A stretch of 26,778 nucleotides of DNA from an uncultured Actinomycetes bacterium (GTDB lineage Bacteria; Actinomycetota; Actinomycetes; Nanopelagicales; Nanopelagicaceae): contig CAIXPV010000166.1 in assembly GCA_903921405.1 (NCBI GenBank), positions 1-26,778 on the forward strand, written 5' to 3'. Each line of letters begins with the position of its first letter. The first letter of the stretch is position 1. Below, one piece after another: positions 15,810 through 23,455 of this stretch. The position numbers and the translations under genes were made by a program. A model generated the notes under the pieces. The model was not told the DNA's origin. It saw only the letters and a program-made list of their open reading frames with translations, and did not search any database.

Positions 15810-17473
15810 TAGAAAAGACCTACGACCTTTCCATCAATGTAATCAATGCGTTCAGCAGCTGGAACTTTGGGAAGACCAGGCATTGTCATAATCTCGCCGC
15901 AGATCATGACGATAAATTCTGCGCCTGCCGAGAGTTTGACTTCGCGAATATTGAGCGAATGACCCGATGGAGCTCCGCGAAGTGCAGCATCAGTGCTAAA
16001 AGAGTACTGAGTTTTAGCCACACAGATTGGGAAATGGCCATAACCCGCAGCTTCTAGCTCTTTGAGCTTCAGGCGCACCTTGGCATCGGCCGTGACCTCT
16101 TTAGCACCGTAAATCTTTGTCGCAACAGCGGTAATTTTCTCCCACAATCTTTGATCATCTTCATAGACAAAGGTCATCTGGTCTGGCTGCTCACACAGCT
16201 CTACAACGGCATGCGCCAAATCCGCAGCGCCTTTGCCACCATCGGCCCAATGAGTAGCTAGAACAATCTTCACACCAAGAGCTTCGACTCGGGTGCGTAG
16301 TAGTTCAACTTCAGCTGCAGTATCGCTTGTGAAGTTATTAATCGAGACAACCAATGGCAAGTTGTAGACATTCTTTATGTTGTGAATATGACGCTCGAGA
16401 TTTACCATTCCAGCTTCAAGTGCCGGCAGATTCTCATCGGTAATAGTTTTTAGATCTGCACCACCGTGATACTTAATAGCGCGAATCGTTGCCACAAGGA
16501 CACAGGCTGAAGGACGCAACCCTGATTTACGGCACTTGATGTCAATGAATTTTTCAGCACCTAGATCGGCACCAAAGCCAGCCTCAGTAACAACATAGTC
16601 AGCTAACTTCATTGCCGACGTTGTTGCAACGACTGAGTTGCAGCCATGAGCAATATTGGCAAATGGACCGCCATGAATAAAGGCCGGTGTATTTTCAAGT
16701 GTCTGAACTAAGTTAGGTTGGAATGCATCTTTGAGAATGACAGTCATTGCACCCTGTGCATTGAGTTCGCTTGCAAGAACCGGGGTCTTATCGCGCTTAT
16801 AGCCGACAACAATCTTGCCAATCTTTTCTTTGAGATCTTCAATAGAAGTCGCTAAGCAGAAGATAGCCATGATCTCTGATGCAACAACGATGTCAAAGCC
16901 ATCGCTACGTGGGTAACCATTTCCGACGCCACCAATAGATTGAATGATCTCGCGCAGTGCACGGTCATTCATATCCATAACGCGCTTCCAGGTAACACGG
17001 CGAATATCTATAGCTAACTCATTACCATGATGAATATGGTTATCGACAAGGGCTGCTAGTAAGTTATTTGCTAGGGCGATTGCGTTGAAGTCGCCAGTAA
17101 AATGCAGGTTAATATCCTCCATTGGTACTACTTGGGCATAACCGCCGCCTGCTGCTCCGCCCTTCATTCCAAAGACTGGTCCAAGGGAAGGTTCGCGAAG
17201 CGCGATCATTGCATTTTTACCGATGTGGCGAAGTGCATCACCTAAGCCAACAGTTGTTGTTGTCTTTCCTTCACCTGCAGGTGTTGGGCTAATCGCCGTT
17301 ACTAAAATCAGTTTAGATCCTTTGCGCTCAGGCAGAGCAGTTAGATACTTCAGATTTACCTTTGCCTTGTATTTTCCGTAGGCCTCTAAGTGTTCAACAT
17401 CGATGCCGAGTGATGCGCCAATCTCATTAACTGGCTTCATAGTTGCAGCTTGTGCGATTTCGATATCTGACAT
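15809..17473 (-). CDS. fhs: Formate-tetrahydrofolate ligase
   Basis: Cytoplasmic enzyme of 554 aa, full family length, interconverting formate + ATP + THF and 10-formyl-THF + ADP + Pi. The P-loop TPAGEGKTTT is at 64-73, followed by REPSLGPVFGMKGGAAGGGY, HFTGDFNAIALANNLL, GGPFANIAHGCNS, TEAGFGADLGAEKF and ATHWADGGKGA. AAGGGA precedes the start, with 2 bp between the EtfA stop and this ATG. It is embedded between a demethylating flavoprotein/ETF set and formate dehydrogenase genes. The likely direction is therefore 10-formyl-THF to formate with ATP gain, rather than formate assimilation. Both directions are chemically possible. Confidence 0.96.
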   Translation of the reverse strand: MSDIEIAQAATMKPVNEIGASLGIDVEHLEAYGKYKAKVNLKYLTALPERKGSKLILVTAISPTPAGEGKTTTTVGLGDALRHIGKNAMIALREPSLGPVFGMKGGAAGGGYAQVVPMEDINLHFTGDFNAIALANNLLAALVDNHIHHGNELAIDIRRVTWKRVMDMNDRALREIIQSIGGVGNGYPRSDGFDIVVASEIMAIFCLATSIEDLKEKIGKIVVGYKRDKTPVLASELNAQGAMTVILKDAFQPNLVQTLENTPAFIHGGPFANIAHGCNSVVATTSAMKLADYVVTEAGFGADLGAEKFIDIKCRKSGLRPSACVLVATIRAIKYHGGADLKTITDENLPALEAGMVNLERHIHNIKNVYNLPLVVSINNFTSDTAAEVELLRTRVEALGVKIVLATHWADGGKGAADLAHAVVELCEQPDQMTFVYEDDQRLWEKITAVATKIYGAKEVTADAKVRLKLKELEAAGYGHFPICVAKTQYSFSTDAALRGAPSGHSLNIREVKLSAGAEFIVMICGEIMTMPGLPKVPAAERIDYIDGKVVGLF

Positions 17474-17475
17474 TT

Positions 17476-18435
17476 TTATCCCTTTGCCTGGCGTATGGCG
17501 CTTGTGAGCGCGGGTATAACTTGGTGTAAATCTCCGATGATTGCGTAATCGGCATAACGTAAAATAGGAGCCTCTGGATCTGTATTAATGACCACGATTG
17601 TCTTACTGTTTTTCATTCCGGCAATATGTTGCATCGCACCTGATATTCCCGCAGCGATGTAGAGATCCGGTGCAACCTTTGTACCTGTCTGTCCCACTTG
17701 CTCGGCATGCGGACGCCACCCTGAACTTGTTACTACTCGAGAACAACCAACAGTGCCGCCTAAGAGAGCAGCAAGCTCTTCTAAATTACCAAAGCCATCT
17801 GGTCCTCCTACTCCGCGACCGCCAGAGACAATAACCTTGGCATCACTTAAGGTCACACCACCCTTTGATTCACCAGCATCGCGACTTAATATCTTTACAA
17901 CTGAATCTGCAGGTTCTAGAGCTGGCTCAAAGTTCGAGACAGATGCTGGTGCCCCATTGATTGATTCGGGCTCGACTGAAAAACTCAATACTGTTGCAAC
18001 CAATAAGTCGGAGTGAACATTGGCAGATTCAATGAGATTTCCAGCCCAACGCGCACGCAGAACGTGGTGAGGTGAACCCAGAGTTATCTCTGAACACTCT
18101 GCGGCCATAGGAATATCTAAGAATGCAGCTAAATGGGCTAACTGCTCATTTCCTCGTGGGCTACCTGCAGCTAATACCGCGGCAGGCTTGAGTTTTTCTA
18201 CAAGGTTTGCAAGTGCTCGGCCCGAGGCCATTGGCGTGTAGTCGGTAATTGCAGCATGCGTTGCAACGTGTAATACCTTTGCCCCGAATTCACCGGCGAT
18301 AGCGGCTAAAGATGCACCATCATTACCAATAACTACGGCCTCGACATCTTGGCCAAGTTTGCGCGCTGCGGTAAGAGCGCGAAGAGATAGCGCGTCGATT
18401 TCGCCGCGATCATGATCGATTAAAACTAAAATCAT
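17476..18435 (-). CDS. etfA: Electron transfer flavoprotein alpha subunit
   Basis: 319-aa ETF alpha subunit. The N-terminal nucleotide-binding-like domain (VLIDHDRGEIDALSLRALTA) is followed by the conserved C-terminal FAD domain: VSGGRGVGGPDGFGNLEELA, the SSGWRPHAEQVGQTGTKVAP segment, LYIAAGISGAMQHIAGMK and the closing INTDPEAPI/ADYAIIGD. No extra ferredoxin domain is seen, so it is a classical, non-fused form. It overlaps etfB as TAATG. Next to the dimethylglycine-dehydrogenase-like gene, it probably accepts electrons from that enzyme and passes them to an ETF:quinone oxidoreductase outside the window. MetFV could be another donor (inference). Confidence 0.94.
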   Translation of the reverse strand: MILVLIDHDRGEIDALSLRALTAARKLGQDVEAVVIGNDGASLAAIAGEFGAKVLHVATHAAITDYTPMASGRALANLVEKLKPAAVLAAGSPRGNEQLAHLAAFLDIPMAAECSEITLGSPHHVLRARWAGNLIESANVHSDLLVATVLSFSVEPESINGAPASVSNFEPALEPADSVVKILSRDAGESKGGVTLSDAKVIVSGGRGVGGPDGFGNLEELAALLGGTVGCSRVVTSSGWRPHAEQVGQTGTKVAPDLYIAAGISGAMQHIAGMKNSKTIVVINTDPEAPILRYADYAIIGDLHQVIPALTSAIRQAKG

Positions 18436-19190
18436 TAGAAGGCTCCAATCTGCTTCAAGACATCAACTAAAGCAGGAACAGCATCTGCGCCTTTTCCAAG
18501 AATTTCAGCACCCTTATCTTTAGAAGGAGCCAGCGCCAAAGTAACTTTCTCTAGCTTAGGAACCCGTGGCTCGGCTTTCTTCATATCAACTATCTTCTTG
18601 CGTGCCTGCATACGTCCAGGTACCGATGGATAGCGAGGAATATTTAACCCATCGCGGACAGTAACAATTGCAGGTAGCGGAGCCTCATAATGTTCGCGGC
18701 CTTGTGCAACAACGCGTTCACAACTAGCGATTCCATTCTCTATTTTCATAGACTTAACATTGGTAACAATTGGACGATTAAGCGCATGAGCTACACGAAT
18801 ATGAATCTGGTATCCAGCGCTATCTGCAGATTCAGCGCCAAAGATAATTAAGTCGAACTTAGTCTCTTCTGCATTGATTGCATCAACTAATGCTGCTGCA
18901 GTTCCTTGTGGATCCCATTCCTGTCCATCGGTCTCGATTAGTACTGCTCGCGTCGCACCAATTGCTAACTGTGATCGAAGTTGCTCTTCGGCATCACTTG
19001 GTCCGAGGGTGAGCAAAGTTAGAGTGCCACCCATTTGCTCTACTAACTGCACACCCGCCTCGACAGCATTTTCTTCATGTGGGCTAATACCAAAACCCAA
19101 ATGCTTAGTTTCAATATCCCGAGAGTCAGGCGTCAAGATGAGCGTGCCTCCAGCAAGTGGCACGCGTTTCAAGCAGACAAGTACATCCAT
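18435..19190 (-). CDS. etfB: Electron transfer flavoprotein beta subunit
   Basis: 251-aa ETF beta subunit with the opening VLVCLKRVP, the ISPHEENAVEAGVQL block, FGAESADSAGYQIHIRVAHA and the partner-recognition region LPAIVTVRDGLNIPRYPSVP. The size is normal for the family. It overlaps the upstream flavoprotein stop and its own partner etfA by TAATG junctions, consistent with stoichiometric production. The pair would serve as the soluble electron acceptor for dimethylglycine oxidation. Whether it can bifurcate cannot be settled by eye; no fused or neighbouring Fix/Bcd proteins support that. Confidence 0.94.
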   Translation of the reverse strand: MDVLVCLKRVPLAGGTLILTPDSRDIETKHLGFGISPHEENAVEAGVQLVEQMGGTLTLLTLGPSDAEEQLRSQLAIGATRAVLIETDGQEWDPQGTAAALVDAINAEETKFDLIIFGAESADSAGYQIHIRVAHALNRPIVTNVKSMKIENGIASCERVVAQGREHYEAPLPAIVTVRDGLNIPRYPSVPGRMQARKKIVDMKKAEPRVPKLEKVTLALAPSKDKGAEILGKGADAVPALVDVLKQIGAF

Positions 19191-21709
19191 TATGCAAGGA
19201 TCCGTTCGTTTGTGGCGTCAAATACAGGTGTAGCACCTACTTGAGCGACTGAACATGGATAGTGCTCGCCAAGATATTCAACAATGAACTTATTGCCAGC
19301 AACAGCTAATTCAGTTGGTAAGTACGTCATTAATATGTGCTTGCCAAGTGAGGGCGCAGAACCCGCACTTGTTACATATGATCGCCGTCCATGTGAATCG
19401 ACAATTGGTTGCTTATCCAGTGTCAAGATGGGTTCATTACCCATCATGTAGCGGTTGACTCCAGTTGAGGATGTATGGTCATCAACAAAAAGTGTGCACA
19501 GCACAGTAACTGGAGTTTCACTACGATGCTTAACATGTGCATCTTTTCCAATAAAGTCTGCTTCTTTAAGTTTTGGAGACTGCATACCAGCTTCAACTAC
19601 GTTGTATTCTGTCTCTAACTCTGGCCCATAAGCTCGGTAAGATTTTTCCAGTCGCCCAGTTGTTCCATAAACACCGATTCCAACTGGAATCATCTCGTGC
19701 TTTTTGCCTGACTCCCACAACATCTGCCATAACTTTGCACCTTGCTCGATTGGAATATAGAACTCCCAACCTAGATCTCCGACATAGGAGATTCGTGAAG
19801 CAAGCACGCGAAGTGGTCCAACTTCAATTACCTTGCACGTGCTGAACTTAAAGGCATCCTTGCTCATATCGGTGTCAGTAATAGCTTGAATAATTTCCCG
19901 AGCCTTAGGTCCCCATACTCCGACAGTTGTATAACTAGAGGTTAAGTCAAAAATTTGCGCTGACCCATCTGCCGGTAATAGATCGCTAAACCATTTTTTA
20001 TCGGCCATGCCATGTGCGCCACCAGTAACAACACGGAAGTGATTGGTATCAAGGCGCATAATGGTTAAATCGGACTTGAATCCCCCATTAGGGCCAAGTA
20101 CTGGCGTGTAAACAACGCGGCCGATTGCAACATCCATCTGGCGCAGTGCCGCTTTTTGAACAACTGCCAAAGCCGATGGCCCTGTTATGTCAAAGAGAGT
20201 AAAGGCAGATAAATCAACGATGCCGGCACTCTCACGCATTTGAAGGTGCTCTGCATTGATAATCGGAGACCACCACCGTGATTCCCATTCAGCAGCTCGA
20301 GGCATGACCTTGTCGCCAAACTTCTGGACCAATCCCTTGTTGCAGTCATACCAGAATGGACGTTCCCATCCAGCGGTTTCATAGAAGACTGCGCCTAACT
20401 CTTTCTCGGCGTCATAGAACGGAGAAAGACGAACATTACGGTTAGATCCATACTGCTCAAGAGGGTGAACAATTCCGTACGTCTTATTAAAGCTCTCATC
20501 TACGCGAGACTTAATATGGAACTGTGCTTTTTGGTGTTCGTGGAAGCGCGCAATATTTGAAGAGTGCAGATCAATCTCTGAATCTCCGAGGACCATCCAT
20601 TCTGCAACAGACTTTGCAGTACCAGGGCCTTCCTTGATCCAGACTGCAGCAACTGACCACAAACCTTTAACTTCTGGAGTCTCTCCAAGTATTGGCATTC
20701 CATCTGGTGTGTAAGAAAGAATTCCGTTGATTGCATACTTTTCACGAACATTTTCATCGCCAACTATCGAAGGCATTAATTCATAGGCGTGCTCATCTTG
20801 AATATCAAAATCAGCTTGTGTGAAAGCGAACTCAGTTGGAGAAAGTGCCGCCGTTGCATTTGATGGTAAATCATCGGGTGTGTAAAGAATTGGACGATGA
20901 GCATAGGATCCAATTTCTAGACCAGTTCCATGTTGGCGCTCATACATAAATACATCCATATCGCGAACGATTGGCCATTCAATATCACCTTTAGCTCCAG
21001 CAAAGAATGGCACTGGACCAATATCTTTCATCTGGTGCACCGCAGGAGTGAGCGGGATATGCGCACCGGCCATTGCCGCGAGCTTTGGTGACCAGCAGCC
21101 AGTTGCAATAACAACGTAGTCAGCTTCAATAGTTCCTTGGTCTGTAACAACGCTAGTAACACGTCCATTTGCAACAGTGATATCTAGAACTTCAATATTT
21201 GCAAAGGATTGTGATGCACCCATTTCGGTTGCAGCCTCACGCATCAATGTGCCTGTACGAAGTGAGTCAACCACGCCTACTGTTGGCTGGTAATACCCGC
21301 CGACAATGACTGTCTCATCGATATAAGGCACCAACTCTTTAACTTCGGCTGGCGTGAGGATTTGACCACCATCGACTCCCCATGACTTGGCCGATGTAAT
21401 TCTTCGTGCAAGTTCTTGCATGCGTTCTTGTGTACGGGCAACTTCAATTCCACCAGTTTCAGTAAATGTTCCCCACTCTTTGTACTGACGCATACTTTCA
21501 GCGGTGATTGCGGTCATCTCTTTTGAGTGATCGACAGGAAAGATAAAGTTAGATGCGTGGCCAGTTGATCCACCAGGGTTAGGTAAAGGACCTTTATCGA
21601 TCTGGACGATATCTTTCCAGCCTAATTTAGCAAGGTGATAAACCATGCCGTTGCCGACGATACCAGCGCCAATTACTACGCACTTTGCCTTTGCAGGTAA
21701 CTTACTCAT
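19190..21709 (-). CDS. Dimethylglycine/sarcosine dehydrogenase-like FAD protein with folate-binding GcvT domain
   Basis: 839-aa two-part enzyme. Residues 1-375 are a DAO-type FAD domain: VVIGAGIVGNGMVYHLAKLG at 11-30, GGSTGHASNF at 46-55 with His51 at the place where dimethylglycine dehydrogenase attaches FAD covalently, and LSYTPDGMPILGETP near 335. A short FAO_M-like linker follows, then a GcvT aminomethyltransferase fold from about 430 (RNVRLSPFYDAEKEL) with its C-terminal barrel ending near 835. Such enzymes oxidise dimethylglycine or sarcosine, deliver the methyl carbon to THF as 5,10-methylene-THF and reduce ETF. EtfB and EtfA follow by coupled translation. GAGGA lies 8 nt before the ATG. 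Dimethylglycine is preferred because the other operon would produce it. The choice between dimethylglycine and sarcosine is not proven. Confidence 0.88.
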   Translation of the reverse strand: MSKLPAKAKCVVIGAGIVGNGMVYHLAKLGWKDIVQIDKGPLPNPGGSTGHASNFIFPVDHSKEMTAITAESMRQYKEWGTFTETGGIEVARTQERMQELARRITSAKSWGVDGGQILTPAEVKELVPYIDETVIVGGYYQPTVGVVDSLRTGTLMREAATEMGASQSFANIEVLDITVANGRVTSVVTDQGTIEADYVVIATGCWSPKLAAMAGAHIPLTPAVHQMKDIGPVPFFAGAKGDIEWPIVRDMDVFMYERQHGTGLEIGSYAHRPILYTPDDLPSNATAALSPTEFAFTQADFDIQDEHAYELMPSIVGDENVREKYAINGILSYTPDGMPILGETPEVKGLWSVAAVWIKEGPGTAKSVAEWMVLGDSEIDLHSSNIARFHEHQKAQFHIKSRVDESFNKTYGIVHPLEQYGSNRNVRLSPFYDAEKELGAVFYETAGWERPFWYDCNKGLVQKFGDKVMPRAAEWESRWWSPIINAEHLQMRESAGIVDLSAFTLFDITGPSALAVVQKAALRQMDVAIGRVVYTPVLGPNGGFKSDLTIMRLDTNHFRVVTGGAHGMADKKWFSDLLPADGSAQIFDLTSSYTTVGVWGPKAREIIQAITDTDMSKDAFKFSTCKVIEVGPLRVLASRISYVGDLGWEFYIPIEQGAKLWQMLWESGKKHEMIPVGIGVYGTTGRLEKSYRAYGPELETEYNVVEAGMQSPKLKEADFIGKDAHVKHRSETPVTVLCTLFVDDHTSSTGVNRYMMGNEPILTLDKQPIVDSHGRRSYVTSAGSAPSLGKHILMTYLPTELAVAGNKFIVEYLGEHYPCSVAQVGATPVFDATNERILA

Positions 21710-21738
21710 ATCTCTTGTCCTCGTTCTTGTAGTGGTGG

Positions 21739-22401
21739 TTATAAAGATTTACGAATCGATGTTTCAAATCCTTCTACGTGATCGCGCATAGCTTTGCCTG
21801 CCGCTTTTGAATCACTGCTTGAAATTGCCTCTAAAAGTGCTCGGTGTTCAATAATGGCTTCGGCTAAACCTGCAACTCGATCTAGGGCCAAGAACCAGAT
21901 TCGCAACGCATGGGCGTAATAGTTATCAAGGGCAGATGCTAGAAAGTCATTGTGTGTGCATTGATAGATATGGTGATGAATTCTTTGATCTAATCCGATC
22001 AAAGTAGCCATATCAACATCACCTTTTATTGCTGTGATCTCTGTAATTAAAGCCTTTGTAATCACGTGATCAGCGGGCGTAGATCGCTCAGCGGCTAATT
22101 CAGCGGCTTTGATTTCAAGAACTGCGCGGATTTCAGAGAGTGCAGAAAGATTTTGTACATCCACGCTAGATACAAACATTCCTCGGCGTGGATAAACCTC
22201 TACCAATTTTTCATTAGCCAGCGAGCGCAGAGCTTCACGTATCGGTGTTCGACCAAAGCCCAGCTTGGCCATTAAAACGCTCTCACTAATCAGCGACCCG
22301 GGCACCAGCTCTAATGTGATGATCATCGATCGAATACGGCTATATGCCTCCTCCGACAAAGAGGTCGATTCTCGACTCAAGATATGGATAGCCTGGCTCA
22401 C
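21739..22401 (-). CDS. GntR-family (FadR/FCD) transcriptional regulator
   Basis: 220-aa regulator. A winged helix-turn-helix is at about 14-75 (LGFGRTPIREALRSLANEK), and the FCD effector domain at about 85-215 has the metal-site set Asp138, His142, His186 and His208. The start is a GTG at 22401 with no Shine-Dalgarno sequence but a -10-like TATCAT 7 nt upstream, so the message may be leaderless. The gene is first in the run that continues into the flavoprotein, ETF, formate-THF ligase and formate dehydrogenase genes, 29 bp before the flavoprotein. It probably controls that operon in response to an organic acid or betaine-derived metabolite; the ligand is unknown. Confidence 0.92.
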   Translation of the reverse strand: MSQAIHILSRESTSLSEEAYSRIRSMIITLELVPGSLISESVLMAKLGFGRTPIREALRSLANEKLVEVYPRRGMFVSSVDVQNLSALSEIRAVLEIKAAELAAERSTPADHVITKALITEITAIKGDVDMATLIGLDQRIHHHIYQCTHNDFLASALDNYYAHALRIWFLALDRVAGLAEAIIEHRALLEAISSSDSKAAGKAMRDHVEGFETSIRKSL

Positions 22402-22408
22402 GGAAAAG

Positions 22409-22439
22409 ATGATATATCAGTCATATACAGATTGATATA
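22409..22439 (-). promoter_or_regulatory. Probable leaderless promoter and operator of the GntR-led operon
   Basis: On the minus strand a TATCAT box (plus-strand 22409-22414) ends 7 nt before the GTG start at 22401. Overlapping it is the perfect palindrome TGATATATCA (22410-22419). A wider inverted repeat pairs TATATCA (22413-22419) with TGATATA (22433-22439) across 13 nt. A regulator bound here would cover the -10 box, so self-repression by the GntR protein is likely. The site lies in the 45 bp between the TauE stop and the regulator. Confidence 0.5.
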
Positions 22440-22446
22440 GACGCTC

Positions 22447-23181
22447 CTAGGCCAGGTAGTACTTCCAAAAGAGCCAGGCTGAGGCGCCAAAGCCAACGGT
22501 TGTGATGAGAGCGCGGTACAGCGCCGCTGGCATATGGGCGGCATATCGCCCCCCGTACGTTCCACCAATACTGGCGCCCACCAAGAGGGATATCACCGCT
22601 GGCCAGACTGCCCGACCGCTGAAGATATAGACGATGTTGGAGACTAACGACGTACAACCCACAACAAAGTTCTTGGCCGTATTGAGTCTCTTGGGGTCCC
22701 GACGGATATCGCGTGCCAAGACGGCCAGAACTATTACTCCCTGACCTGGACCAAAGTATCCGCAGTAGAGCCCACTTAAAGCAATTCCAAACTTTTCGAT
22801 CAGATCATGGCGAGCACCGCGAATGGGTTTGGCCTTTATAAGAAATGAAAAGCTTGCAAAGAGAAGTAGGAAGGGCACCATCTTTTCAAAGACCCCTGGA
22901 GGTACGTTTAATAAGAGAAATGCACCAGTAGTTGAGCCAACTATAGAAATATAGATAAGTTTTTTATACTCATGAAAAAACTCACGCAACTGGTGGCGAA
23001 CTGAGATTAAAGCAAAGAAATTTGCCGGCGTCACACCTAAGGCATTTGATATTGCCGCGCTGACTGGTGACATCCCCGTTGCCAACAAAACTGGATAAGA
23101 GATTACAGAGCCACCGCCTGCCAATCCATTGATTGCCCCTACGAGGATTCCAACAAGGAAGATGACGATGTACTCGAGCAT
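22447..23181 (-). CDS. TauE/SafE-family membrane transporter or permease
   Basis: Integral membrane protein of 244 aa with about seven to eight hydrophobic segments. It has the two family repeats: the N-terminal GAINGLAGGGSVISYPVLLA with SNALGVTPANF, and the second-half counterpart GLYCGYFGPGQGVIVLAVLA with LNTAKNFVVGCTSLVSN. Members move sulfite, sulfoacetate or other small organic anions, usually outward; the substrate cannot be read from the sequence. It precedes the GntR-led operon by 45 bp in the same direction and starts from a probable leaderless promoter shared divergently with moaD. Context allows an anion such as formate or a sulfur species linked to Moco/C1 metabolism, but that is a guess. 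Confidence 0.87.
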   Translation of the reverse strand: MLEYIVIFLVGILVGAINGLAGGGSVISYPVLLATGMSPVSAAISNALGVTPANFFALISVRHQLREFFHEYKKLIYISIVGSTTGAFLLLNVPPGVFEKMVPFLLLFASFSFLIKAKPIRGARHDLIEKFGIALSGLYCGYFGPGQGVIVLAVLARDIRRDPKRLNTAKNFVVGCTSLVSNIVYIFSGRAVWPAVISLLVGASIGGTYGGRYAAHMPAALYRALITTVGFGASAWLFWKYYLA

Positions 23182-23187
23182 GGCCTA

Positions 23188-23197
23188 ACCATACAAT
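23188..23197. promoter_or_regulatory. Overlapping divergent leaderless promoters of tauE-like gene and moaD
   Basis: The intergenic space is only 22 bp. Rightward, TACAAT at 23192-23197 is 6 nt before the moaD ATG at 23204. Leftward, TATGGT (plus-strand 23188-23193) is 6 nt before the ATG of the TauE-like gene at 23181. The two -10 boxes overlap by 2 bp and neither gene has room for a Shine-Dalgarno sequence, so both messages should begin at or within a base of the start codon. Confidence 0.55.
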
Positions 23198-23203
23198 GCA
23201 TAC

Positions 23204-23449
23204 ATGAAGAACGGTGTAGAAGTTCGCTATTTTGCTGCAGCTCGTGCTGCCGCCGGTGCTGAGTCTGCAACGTGTGAGCCGTCGACACTCAGATCGATCC
23301 TGGAATCAGAATGTATTTCTAACCCTGCCCTGGCACATGTTGTATCACAGTGCAGTTTTCTGGTGGATTCAGTTGCAGTTCACGATCACGATATCTTTGT
23401 AGAAAACGGCAGTGTTATAGACGTACTGCCACGCTTTGCTGGTGGCTAA
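23204..23449 (+). CDS. moaD: Molybdopterin synthase small subunit MoaD
   Basis: Ubiquitin-like sulfur carrier of 81 aa whose C-terminal thiocarboxylate supplies sulfur to cyclic pyranopterin in Moco synthesis. The beta-grasp N-terminus VEVRYFAAARAAAGAES and the end VIDVLPRFAGG, with the required terminal Gly-Gly, identify it. It stands alone on the plus strand, opposite its partner gene moaE, and ends tail-to-tail with moaA, sharing 4 bp. An activating MoeB is not in the window. Its start appears leaderless. Confidence 0.9.
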   Translation: MKNGVEVRYFAAARAAAGAESATCEPSTLRSILESECISNPALAHVVSQCSFLVDSVAVHDHDIFVENGSVIDVLPRFAGG

Positions 23450-23455
23450 CCACCA
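23440..23455. terminator. Hairpin centred on the convergent moaD and moaA stop codons
   Basis: TGGTGG at 23440-23445, loop CTAA, CCACCA at 23450-23455: a perfect 6-bp GC-rich stem with a 4-nt loop containing both stop codons. Each arm encodes the Gly-Gly C-terminus of one of the two proteins. It is symmetric and could act on both transcripts, but it has no clear T-tract on either side, so terminator activity is uncertain. Confidence 0.35.
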
